From assembly GCA_947456845.1 (NCBI GenBank), contig CANGUJ010000018.1, positions 1-21,040 of the forward strand: a stretch of 21,040 bases of DNA. Reading direction: 5' to 3'. Both the position numbers and the translations under genes were made by a program. Every line of letters begins with the position of its first letter. The stretch's first letter is position 1. Source of the DNA: Burkholderiales bacterium (lineage in GTDB: Bacteria > Pseudomonadota > Gammaproteobacteria > Burkholderiales > JAEUOS01). This document shows positions 15,510-21,040 of this stretch, piece by piece. The notes below the pieces were generated by a model, which saw only the letters and a list, made by a program, of their open reading frames with translations, had not been told where the DNA came from and ran no database searches.

Positions 15510-16235
15510 CTAGACCAGGTGACCCAGGGAGGTCGCCAGTCCACCACCGCCGGCCGGCGACGATTGCATCGCCATATCCATCGGACGTCTGCGTGTTTGC
15601 ATCCGAGGCACCAGATCGGCAGCGGCAATGAAGATAAGGCTCGCCGCAATCGCCAATGCGTACGGGACACGTCCGTTGGCCAAGGGTGGCGCATACCAGC
15701 CAAGCATACCGCCCGGCACGGCGGTCATGCCGGGAAGCAGGTTCGGCGCCGGCGCAGCAAGGAAACCGATTCGGGATTGCCGGAGGATCACGAAATCGCC
15801 GAGCACCAGTGGTATCTCATGGGCGATGACGCTGACCGCCACGGTCATGCCGAGTGCCGGGCTCTGCAGAAACGCTGCAGCGATCAGGATGCCATCGACG
15901 AAATTGTGCAACCCATCCCCCAGTAAGATCATGATGACGAAAGGGGCAAGTGCGGTCTACACAGTGAACGGATCATGATGCCAAAGCGCGAGTTTTTCAA
16001 GCATGAAAAACCCGAACAGGCCTGCGAGAATGGAAAGACCCAGCGTATGGGCCGGCAGCAGGGTGGCTGCCTCCGGCGGGAGGTCCATGAACGCGGCGGT
16101 CAGCATTGCCCCCACCGCGAATCCGATCATGTGGGAGCCCAAGCGAGGTGTCATCATGCGCCCAAGCAAGGCTGCCGCGCAAGCGCTAAGCAGCGTTCCG
16201 CCGATAGGGGCGCAAAGAATGTAGGCGAGGGTCAT
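15510..16235 (-). pseudogene. ZIP family metal transporter gene interrupted by an in-frame stop
   Basis: The 5' half (ATG at 16235, MTLAYILCAPIGGTLLSACA) and the 3' half (MILLGDGLHNFVDG onward) together make a ZIP transporter of the bacterial inner-membrane type. They are in the same frame but split by a TAG at 15957-15959, right after LEKLALWHHDPFTV. In intact relatives this place holds a long His-rich loop between TM3 and TM4; here it is nearly gone. TM4 keeps HNFVDG, but the TM5 motif, normally HEIPQELGD, reads HEIPLVLGD, so a metal-binding Glu is lost, and the next loop is also shortened. These changes point to an inactive gene rather than programmed readthrough. It is the first gene on the minus side of the divergent promoter region, which carries a perfect TATAAT, and the operon downstream may still be transcribed through it. 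Confidence 0.8.
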
Positions 16236-16286
16236 GGAATGGCCGGCGGTACGTTCCAGTATCGGACGGCCTGCTGATATCACTGT

Positions 16287-16292
16287 ATTATA
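16287..16292 (-). promoter_or_regulatory. -10 box of the minus-strand zinc operon
   Basis: A perfect TATAAT on the minus strand, 52 nt before the ATG of the ZIP gene. No good -35 (TTGACA) lies at 16-18 nt. The 13-bp palindrome at 16294-16306 falls inside the spacer, a usual position for a repressor site. The start point would be near 16280. Confidence 0.45.
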
Positions 16293-16293
16293 C

Positions 16294-16306
16294 GCAACAA
16301 TGTTGC
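16294..16306. promoter_or_regulatory. Perfect palindrome in the divergent promoter region (candidate Zur operator)
   Basis: GCAACA, A, TGTTGC: a perfect 6-1-6 inverted repeat midway between the ZIP gene start (16235) and tonB (16327). The odd-centred symmetry is the geometry expected for Fur-family dimers. It overlaps the minus-strand promoter and lies 20 nt before tonB, so one bound repressor could close both operons. A Fur-family regulator is encoded in the plus-strand operon. Binding is not demonstrated and the motif does not match the gammaproteobacterial Zur consensus closely. Confidence 0.45.
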
Positions 16307-16326
16307 AATAGACGCCCCGAAACAAC

Positions 16327-17061
16327 ATGCTACAAGCGCACATTTGGCGCCCCGACCGCACGACCTGGCTAGGGCTCGGCCTTGTACTTTCGTTGCATGT
16401 TCTCGTGATCGGCTTGCTGGCGAGTTTTGCGCCAACGCGTGAAGTCCTGCGCTCCATCGCCCCGATGATGGTGGAGTTAATCCAGCCCCAGGTGAGTGTT
16501 GCTCCCGAGCGTCCGATTCAGGAGCCCCCCAGGGTTGAACCCAAAGCGGTGCCGCCCCCACGCAAGCAGCAGGAAGTCAAGTCTCCGGTTGCGCCACCCC
16601 AGGAAAAGGCGCCGGTGATTTCCGCGCCAGCATCTGCATCGACAACGTCCGAGGCCGCCGTGACGCAGGAAACGCGGCCGAACCCGCCCAGCGAGACCCG
16701 TGTCGCGGAACCCGCAGCCGCGCCGACCAAGCCCCAGGGGCCCGGCAGTGCCGCCCTGGTGACGCCTTTACCGGCGGTCGTCCCTCCCAGTTTCAATGCT
16801 GATTATCTCGACAATCCTGCGCCCGCCTATCCGCTGGCGTCCAAGCGAATGGGAGAGGAAGGGCGGGTCTTGCTGCGCGTCCAGGTCGAGGCGAACGGCC
16901 TCCCTTCCAAGGTGGAGGTGCGTACCTCGAGTGGATCGGAACGTCTCGACAACGCTGCGCTTGAAGCCGTCAAGCGCTGGAAGTTCGTTCCCGCCAAGCA
17001 AGGTGAGAAGGCAGTGCCCGCCAGCGTGGTCGTACCCATCACATTCAATCTGAAAGGCTAG
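16327..17061 (+). CDS. tonB: Energy transducer TonB
   Basis: 244-aa TonB. The N-terminus has one TM helix at about 14-33 (WLGLGLVLSLHVLVIGLLAS) with a His at 24, in the place of the ExbB/ExbD-contacting His of E. coli TonB. A Pro/Lys/Glu-rich spacer (PRVEPKAVPPPRKQQEVKSP and so on) spans to about residue 150. The C-terminal domain is complete: PAYPLASKRMGEEGRVLLRV, SKVEVRTSSGSERLDNAALE and VKRWKFVPAKQGEKAVPASV, ending VPITFNLKG. exbB follows after 2 nt and exbD overlaps exbB, so this is a self-contained TonB-ExbB-ExbD motor. Diverging from the zinc operon and clustered with a Fur-family gene, it most likely energises a zinc receptor such as the ZnuD-like one at 20580. No clear Shine-Dalgarno precedes the ATG. 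Confidence 0.93.
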   Translation: MLQAHIWRPDRTTWLGLGLVLSLHVLVIGLLASFAPTREVLRSIAPMMVELIQPQVSVAPERPIQEPPRVEPKAVPPPRKQQEVKSPVAPPQEKAPVISAPASASTTSEAAVTQETRPNPPSETRVAEPAAAPTKPQGPGSAALVTPLPAVVPPSFNADYLDNPAPAYPLASKRMGEEGRVLLRVQVEANGLPSKVEVRTSSGSERLDNAALEAVKRWKFVPAKQGEKAVPASVVVPITFNLKG

Positions 17062-17063
17062 TT

Positions 17064-17777
17064 ATGCAGGCGAGTCTCGGCTTCGGTCATTTTCTTGCGC
17101 AGGCTGACGGGGTGGCAAGAGGGATCCTGCTCCTGTTGTTGGTAATGTCGATCGCAACCTGGTACCTGATAGTCACCAAGAGCGTTCGAAACATGCTGTC
17201 GCGAAAGCGGGGCCGCCACTTTCTGCAGCTTTTCTGGGAGTCCTCTGGGTTTGATGCCGTTGCGGAGCATCTTCGCAAGGAGCCCCCGGACGAGCCTTTC
17301 TCGAAGCTTGTCGGGCACGGCCTCAAGGCGGCCGAGCAGTACAACACGCGTGGCGCGCAACGACTGGTTGAGGTCGGCTCGGCGGAGGATTTCCTGACAC
17401 GGTCGCTGCGGCGCGCGATCGACGAAGCCAATGCGAGTGCGGAGACGGGCTTGACGGTACTGGCCTCGGTGGGTTCCTCGGCGCCCTTCATTGGCCTGTT
17501 CGGAACGGTCTGGGGCATCTACCACGCGCTTTTGGCCATTGGCATGAGCGGGCAAGGTACCCTCGACAAGGTTGCGGGTCCGGTGGGCGAAGCGTTGATC
17601 ATGACCGCCATCGGGCTGGCGGTGGCGATACCCGCGGTGCTTGCGTACAACGCGTTCACGCGACGCAACCGGGTAGTGCTGGCCGAGCTGGACGGATTCG
17701 CCCACGATGTGTTTACCTTTATGTCGACAGGCCACCGCGAAGCGGCAAATGCTTCTGGCTTGCCAAAGGGGGCATGA
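17064..17777 (+). CDS. exbB: Biopolymer transport protein ExbB (MotA/TolQ/ExbB family)
   Basis: 237-aa proton-channel subunit of the inner-membrane TonB motor. Three TM segments: about 18-37 (ARGILLLLLVMSIATWYLIV), about 135-160 (LASVGSSAPFIGLFGTVWGI, then YHALLAIG) and about 172-195 (EALIMTAIGLAVAIPAVLAY). The GLFGTVWGI and GEALIMTAIGLAVAIPAV signatures are those of ExbB/TolQ. Cytoplasmic loops are charged (LSRKRGRHFLQLF, FLTRSLRRAIDEANASAETG). It follows tonB by 2 nt, and its TGA overlaps the exbD start (ATGA). Its placement with TonB distinguishes it from TolQ. Confidence 0.94.
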   Translation: MQASLGFGHFLAQADGVARGILLLLLVMSIATWYLIVTKSVRNMLSRKRGRHFLQLFWESSGFDAVAEHLRKEPPDEPFSKLVGHGLKAAEQYNTRGAQRLVEVGSAEDFLTRSLRRAIDEANASAETGLTVLASVGSSAPFIGLFGTVWGIYHALLAIGMSGQGTLDKVAGPVGEALIMTAIGLAVAIPAVLAYNAFTRRNRVVLAELDGFAHDVFTFMSTGHREAANASGLPKGA

Positions 17778-18199
17778 ACATGGCCTTCGGCAGCTTCTCA
17801 AAAGGCGGGCACGATACGCCCATGGCGGAGATCAACATGATTCCGCTCATCGACGTAATGCTGGTACTGCTGGTGATCTTCATTGTCACCGCCCCATTGC
17901 TGACCCATGCAGTAAAGATCGACTTGCCGAAAGCATCTTCCAGCCCCAACGTCACCAAGCCCGAGAACATCCAACTTGGCCTCAGGGCGGACGGCCAGCT
18001 CTTCTGGAACGGTGAGTCCGTCGAGGAGTCGGTGATGAACGAGCGTATCGCGGCTGCGGCGAAGCTTTCGCCACAACCGGAGGTGCATATCCGCGCTGAG
18101 CGTCAAGTCCACTACGAGCGCGTTGCGAAGCTCATGTCGCAAGCGGCAAAGGCCGGTTTGACACGGATCGGCTTTGTGACAGACCCCAGCGCGCCTTAG
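17774..18199 (+). CDS. exbD: Biopolymer transport protein ExbD
   Basis: 141-aa ExbD/TolR protein of the TonB motor. The N-terminal INMIPLIDVMLVLLVIFIVT carries the single TM helix and the conserved proton-path Asp at residue 27 (D25 of E. coli ExbD). The periplasmic domain follows: HAVKIDLPKASSS, NIQLGLRADGQLFWNG, PQPEVHIRAERQVHYERVAK and MSQAAKAGLTRIGFVTDP. The ATG overlaps the exbB stop. The first two residues before MAF (MNM) leave an alternative ATG two codons later. Confidence 0.94.
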   Translation: MNMAFGSFSKGGHDTPMAEINMIPLIDVMLVLLVIFIVTAPLLTHAVKIDLPKASSSPNVTKPENIQLGLRADGQLFWNGESVEESVMNERIAAAAKLSPQPEVHIRAERQVHYERVAKLMSQAAKAGLTRIGFVTDPSAP

Positions 18200-18320
18200 T
18201 CCGTGCGCCTGTGCGGCGTTGCGAAGACCTGTCCAACGCCGATGGCGCGTGCTCGTGACCTACGTCCGCCGATTCAAGGCTGGCGTGTAAACTGGTGCGA
18301 ACTCGACACTGGACGGGCGT

Positions 18321-18716
18321 ATGGAGCGGTACAGCCGTCAACGCGACGCGATTTTCAATGCCATTTCGGCTGCCGGTAGGCCTCTGTCGCCCCAGGAGGT
18401 GCTGGCAGCGGGGCGCAGCGTCGTCCCATCGCTGAGCATCGCGACTGTCTACCGCAATTTGAAGGCTTTGGTTGACGAGGAGTGGATTAGGGCTGTGCGC
18501 TTGCCGGGCGAGCCTGACCGGTACGAAATCACCTCCCTGGGCGAGCACCATCACTTCAAGTGCCGGGCTTGCGGTCGTGTATTCGATGTCTTTCATGACT
18601 TTGACCCGCGCAAGCTTCCGTTGACGCCGGACTATCACGTTGACCGCCTGGATATCGTGCTATACGGGCGGTGTAATGATTGCCCCTCACCCAGAGCCCG
18701 CAACTCTCGCTCCTGA
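18321..18716 (+). CDS. Fur family transcriptional regulator, probably Zur
   Basis: 131-aa metal-responsive repressor. Winged helix: MERYSRQRDAIFNAISAAGR start, LSPQEVLAAG, then the recognition region SIATVYRNLKALVDEEWI at 39-56. The metal part has HHHFKCRAC (His 76-78, C81 and C84) and LYGRCNDC (C118 and C121), the two CxxC pairs of the structural zinc site. The C-terminus is short, as in Zur and some PerR-like proteins. It is 121 nt after exbD, on the same strand, and next to DUF2796/DUF3299/COG0523 and TonB genes, which strongly favours a zinc rather than iron regulator, though sequence alone does not separate Zur from Fur with certainty. It would be expected to act at 16294-16306 and perhaps at 20536-20553. 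Confidence 0.85.
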   Translation: MERYSRQRDAIFNAISAAGRPLSPQEVLAAGRSVVPSLSIATVYRNLKALVDEEWIRAVRLPGEPDRYEITSLGEHHHFKCRACGRVFDVFHDFDPRKLPLTPDYHVDRLDIVLYGRCNDCPSPRARNSRS

Positions 18717-18852
18717 GCATAGATTCACTTTTGCATCGCGGACAGGGCGGTGAGTCGTGTTTGCGCGAGAGTAGTCTCGCCGCCGACGGCTATGCTCAAT
18801 CGCTAGAGCTCCGCAGCGTCGTGTCTTCTTCCGTCACGCTCGGCGATCATGC
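18717..18852. other. Non-coding stretch after the Fur-family gene
   Basis: No gene recognised. It holds one perfect hairpin, GCGAGA-GTAG-TCTCGC at 18765-18780, without a T-run; this may mark the end of the tonB-exbB-exbD-fur transcript. The IS66 remnant begins at its right end. Confidence 0.5.
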
Positions 18853-18933
18853 GTAAGCGTCCGGGCAAGTCATCTCGCGAATTGAGCGCAGGGTAGCAAA
18901 CATGATGTCCACCAAGAACGACAGGTGGGCACC

Positions 18934-19266
18934 ATGGAAGAGGGAGTCAAAGGCCGGCGGCGGCATAGCGCGGAGGTTAAGCGGGAGGTGCTTGTCAAGT
19001 GCGAGGCGGCGGGGGCCTCGGTTGCGCTGGCGCACGGGATCAACGCCAATCTTGTGCACAAATGACGACAGCAGGCGCGACCAGCAGATCGAGGCGGCGC
19101 CAGCTTCATCCCGGTGAAGCTTCACGCGCCGGGGCCACCGACTACTGCGGCCGGGTCGGGCTGTATCGAGATCCACCTGCGGCGTGGCGGGACGGCGGTG
19201 CAGGTACGTTGGCCGGTGTCGGCGGCCTCATGATGCGCCAATTGGCTGCGCACCTGGCTCGGATGA
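18934..19266 (+). pseudogene. IS66 transposase accessory protein TnpA, two in-frame stops
   Basis: From the ATG at 18934 the frame reads RRRHSAEVKREVLVKCEAAG, then VALAHGINANLVHK, which is the helix-turn-helix part of IS66 OrfA. A TGA at 19063-19065 replaces the conserved Trp of HKWRR; the same frame goes on with RQQARPADRGGASFIPVKLH and GCIEIHLRRGGTAVQVRWPV, then a second TGA at 19231-19233, then CANWLRTWLG and the true stop at 19264-19266. Apart from the two stop codons the frame is unbroken, so the gene is dead through point mutations. Confidence 0.8.
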
Positions 19267-19346
19267 TACGTGTCAATGCGGTCTGGGTTGCGGTCGAACC
19301 GATCGACTTGCGGCTCGGACCGGAAAGCGCACTCGCCCGTGTGGTC
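19263..19346 (+). pseudogene. IS66 TnpB fragment (N-terminal 28 residues)
   Basis: The ATG overlaps the tnpA stop (ATGA at 19263-19266), the usual IS66 arrangement. It encodes MIRVNAVWVAVEPIDLRLGP, then ESALARVV, matching the start of the IS66 Orf2 protein (about 115 aa when complete). After 19346 the frame runs into unrelated sequence, so only the start remains. Confidence 0.78.
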
Positions 19347-19668
19347 ACTGGAGTGCTGCTGCCGGTGTTTCCCCGAGAATCCAGGCGCAGAGGCGGCCCA
19401 TACTGGGAAGCAAGTTGTAGGCGGCCACAGAGGTTACCGCCACGACCATCTCGGCAATCGCATACAGCAAAGCGCCACTCATTCGCGAGAGCGGTGACCG
19501 TTCGGTCAGCCATGAGCTAAGCGATAGTCCGGCGAAGAACGCTCCGATCACGCCAAGAAGGCTGGCGTACTCGTGCCCGATCGCAAGCCCGATAAGGCGG
19601 GTCCAGACGAACTGATAGCCGAGTCCGGCTATTCCTGAAAGGACGAAAATCAGGTAAAGCCGTGACAT
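19345..19668 (-). pseudogene. N-terminal fragment of a fused MFS/spermidine synthase-like membrane protein
   Basis: About 104 residues of real sequence: RLYLIFVLSGIAGLGYQFVW, then GLAIGHEYASLLGVIGAFFA with GLSLSSWLTE and further hydrophobic helices. This is the start of the membrane part of fused MFS/spermidine-synthase proteins, which are normally several hundred residues long. The frame ends (TGA at 19345-19347) where the IS66 remnant begins, so the 3' part has been removed by the insertion and later deletion. The synthase domain was not found elsewhere in the window. Function lost. Confidence 0.7.
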
Positions 19669-19703
19669 GCGATCCGGTTGCCGAACCTTGAAGTGGGGGG
19701 CTG

Positions 19704-19734
19704 CAAAGAAAACGCCCCGCTGTCAGCGGGGCGT
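19704..19734 (-). terminator. Rho-independent terminator of the PEP-CTERM gene
   Basis: A perfect 10-bp stem, ACGCCCCGCT and AGCGGGGCGT with a 3-nt loop, followed on the minus strand by TTTTCTTT. It starts 30 nt after the stop of the PEP-CTERM gene, and insulates it from the truncated gene downstream. Confidence 0.85.
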
Positions 19735-19763
19735 GAAATCGCAGGAAGAGAGCAGCGGATGAG

Positions 19764-20468
19764 TCAGGCGCTGCGCGTCCGTCGCCGGGCGATGCCGCCA
19801 ACCAGGGCAAGTCCCGCGAGCAGCAACGCATAGGTTTCCGGCTCCGGAACCGCCAATGCCGAGACCGCATTCTCGAAATTCACGGTGGTGAGTCCGTAAT
19901 TGACGACCAGATGAAAGGGGTCGCTGTTGGCAACGCCTGAAGAAGGCGAGGTCAGGAACAACGTCGCCATGTACGCGCCGGAGGGACTCCCTGCGCTGAT
20001 CGAGAAATCGACGTGCGCATGAATGCCGCCACCCTCGTCGGCTTGACCGATTGCGCCGGTCGGGTGGGTGATTCCAGTGGACTTGATAAGTGTGTTGTTG
20101 GCCAAAGCGTCGGTGATGCTGAACGTGTCGGCAATGCCGGCCGTGCCCCACGACGAACCATTCCAGAAGCTGAGGGCACCAGTCGCCTGGAACCAGAGTT
20201 GCTGTCCGGTGACGAACATGCCGTCATCGACGTGGAATCCCGGATCCCTTGTCTTTGTCGGGCCTCCGAAGAAGTCGCCGAAGTTGCCCTCGTAGATCTT
20301 GAATCCTGTGGTGGCGTTGACAGGCATGGTGTTGGCAGTATCAACCACCAGCTTGTTGCTGATGACTTCCACGTCGATATCGGCGTGCTGGGCGAACGCA
20401 AGCGGTGCGCTGGCGAGCCCGAGTGCTAGCGACGCGGCAAGGATGGCGGAATGGATTGGGAGGCGCAT
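19764..20468 (-). CDS. PEP-CTERM sorting domain protein, likely Zur-repressed all3515-like
   Basis: 234-aa exported protein. Signal peptide 1-26 (IHSAILAASLALGLASAPLA), followed by QHADIDVEVISNKLVVD. The body has GFKIYEGNFGDFFGGP, GFHVDDGMF, LWFQATGALSFWNGSSWG and GGGIHAHVDFSIS, with His residues spread through it. The C-terminus, from residue 207, is a classical PEP-CTERM signal: VPEPETYALLLAGLALVGGI then ARRRTRSA, recognised by exosortase. An AGGA lies about 10 nt before the ATG. A PEP-CTERM family related to Anabaena all3515 is repressed by Zur; the HADID start and the His motifs, plus divergence from a ZnuD-like receptor, suggest membership, but that assignment is from memory and context. 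Role unknown, perhaps surface metal binding. It ends at a strong terminator. Confidence 0.82.
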   Translation of the reverse strand: MRLPIHSAILAASLALGLASAPLAFAQHADIDVEVISNKLVVDTANTMPVNATTGFKIYEGNFGDFFGGPTKTRDPGFHVDDGMFVTGQQLWFQATGALSFWNGSSWGTAGIADTFSITDALANNTLIKSTGITHPTGAIGQADEGGGIHAHVDFSISAGSPSGAYMATLFLTSPSSGVANSDPFHLVVNYGLTTVNFENAVSALAVPEPETYALLLAGLALVGGIARRRTRSA

Positions 20469-20535
20469 GGAGGTAATCCTGTAGGAGGGTGGTCGGATGG
20501 CGATGCCGTTGAAGACGGGATCGTCAGTTTAAAGC

Positions 20536-20553
20536 ATAATGCGAGTGCGTTAT
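20536..20553. promoter_or_regulatory. AT-rich palindrome between the PEP-CTERM and receptor genes (candidate Zur/Fur site)
   Basis: ATAATGC, four bases, GCGTTAT: a 7-4-7 inverted repeat with a single mismatch, and directly followed by more AT-rich sequence (CATTAATG). It lies 68 nt from the PEP-CTERM start and 27 nt from the receptor start, placed to control both. Not the same spacing as 16294-16306, so shared control by one regulator is unproven. Confidence 0.4.
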
Positions 20554-20579
20554 CATTAATGTATTGAGTGGCAAGGCAG

Positions 20580-21040
20580 ATGTCAAGATCGGGGGTGTTG
20601 CTCCAGTTGGCGCTTCTTACAAGCATTTCTACTGTTGTGGACGCGCAGGGCAATGCTGCGCCGGTCAGTAGCGCACCACCGGCCGAAACCACGCTCAAGG
20701 AGGTTGAGGTTCGCGAAAGCGCGGAGCAGGAGGGGCCTCGCGAGTCGCTGCGGCCGGGCGTCCGACTGCGATCCGGCGACTTGCGAGAGCGGGGCGGCGA
20801 AACCCTTGGCGAGGCCATTGGCGACGAACTTGGAATCGCCAACTCAAGTTTTGGCCCCGGCGTGGGTTTACCCGTAATCCGCGGACTTTCAGGGTCCCGC
20901 GTTAGGGTACTGAGCAACGGTGGTGCTTCTCAGGATGCCTCCGCTTTTAGCCCGGACCACGCGACCAGCGTGGAGTCCATGTTGGCTGACGAGGTGCGGA
21001 TTCTCCGTGGCCCTTCGACCGTACGCTATGGAGGGGGAGC
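20580..21040 (+). CDS. TonB-dependent receptor, ZnuD-like zinc receptor (3' end cut by window)
   Basis: The first 153 residues of an outer-membrane receptor, from the ATG at 20580. Signal peptide 1-25 (VLLQLALLTSISTVVDAQG). A TonB box-like TTLKEVEVRE follows at about 39-48. The plug is well conserved: GETLGEAIGDELGIANSSFG, then PVIRGLSGSRVRVLSNGG, then DASAFSPDHATSVESMLADE and VRILRGPSTVRYGGGA at the edge. This pattern (short plug, IRGL-GxRVRxL-NGG, DASAxSxDHA) is that of ZnuD and related zinc receptors rather than siderophore receptors, and differs from the receptor at 2203. The beta-barrel is outside the window. The AGG before the ATG is only 3 nt away, a poor ribosome binding site. Zinc as cargo is likely from similarity and context. 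Confidence 0.85.
   Translation, partial: MSRSGVLLQLALLTSISTVVDAQGNAAPVSSAPPAETTLKEVEVRESAEQEGPRESLRPGVRLRSGDLRERGGETLGEAIGDELGIANSSFGPGVGLPVIRGLSGSRVRVLSNGGASQDASAFSPDHATSVESMLADEVRILRGPSTVRYGGG

Larger units (their letters stand above)
18853..19346 (+). mobile_element. Decayed, 3'-truncated IS66 family element
   Basis: The left end shows GTAAGCGTCCGG at 18853-18864, the typical start of IS66-family terminal repeats. Inside are a tnpA with two stop codons and the first 28 codons of tnpB. The element stops at about 19346, where sequence of a fused MFS/spermidine-synthase-like gene begins; tnpC and the right terminal repeat are missing. Target duplications cannot be seen because the right end is lost. 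Confidence 0.75.

Noticed and set aside
15957..15959. Programmed readthrough or amber recoding in the ZIP gene
   Set aside because: The TM5 metal ligand and the His loop are also lost, so decay explains the stop better; no other gene in the window suggests amber recoding.
18847..19176. A 109-codon minus-strand open frame in the IS66 region
   Set aside because: It reads antisense to the tnpA remnant, which matches IS66 OrfA on the plus strand.

Overview
High-GC proteobacterial DNA, most likely from a betaproteobacterium. The evidence is the hslV-hslU and dksA arrangement, a single-cysteine DksA of the kind common in alpha- and betaproteobacteria, a PEP-CTERM (exosortase-sorted) protein and the many TonB-type genes. 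No tRNA, rRNA or CRISPR array was seen. The window is cut at both ends: a TonB gene lacks its 3' end on the left and a TonB-dependent receptor lacks most of its 3' part on the right.

Left block (1-5663, all minus strand). Read from 5663 downwards: a DUF2946 small protein, a 77-aa Met-rich exported peptide, a second DUF2946 paralog, a TonB-dependent receptor, a PepSY membrane protein and a TonB energy transducer. This resembles the copper-repressed Bordetella operon in which a DUF2946 leader ORF (CruR) controls a receptor plus PepSY operon by copper-dependent translation arrest and Rho termination. Here the leader is duplicated, and both copies keep a CxxC and the same ATGPP end just before the stop.

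Housekeeping block (5757-9824, minus). ClpYQ protease genes hslV and hslU, a two-STAS-domain cytoplasmic protein and dksA. DksA has lost three of the four zinc-finger cysteines and is followed directly by COG0523 GTPase genes, a known association in zinc-sparing gene sets.

Zinc-scarcity block (9856-18716). On the minus strand: an intact COG0523 GTPase, a decayed second copy, two tandem DUF3299 lipoprotein-like or exported proteins, a MacB-type ABC permease and ATPase, a DUF2796 His-containing exported protein, and a ZIP transporter gene broken by an in-frame stop. On the plus strand, divergently: tonB-exbB-exbD and a Fur-family regulator, probably Zur. The divergent promoter region carries a perfect 13-bp palindrome next to a consensus -10 box. 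DUF2796-ATPase-permease-DUF3299 is the same order as a zinc-responsive Pseudomonas operon.

Right block (18717-21040). A non-coding stretch, a decayed IS66-family element that truncates a fused MFS/spermidine-synthase-like gene, then a PEP-CTERM protein divergent from a ZnuD-like outer-membrane receptor. The latter pair looks like a second zinc-acquisition unit that the same regulator could control. As a whole the window reads as metal-uptake islands (copper on the left, zinc in the middle and right) around conserved core genes.
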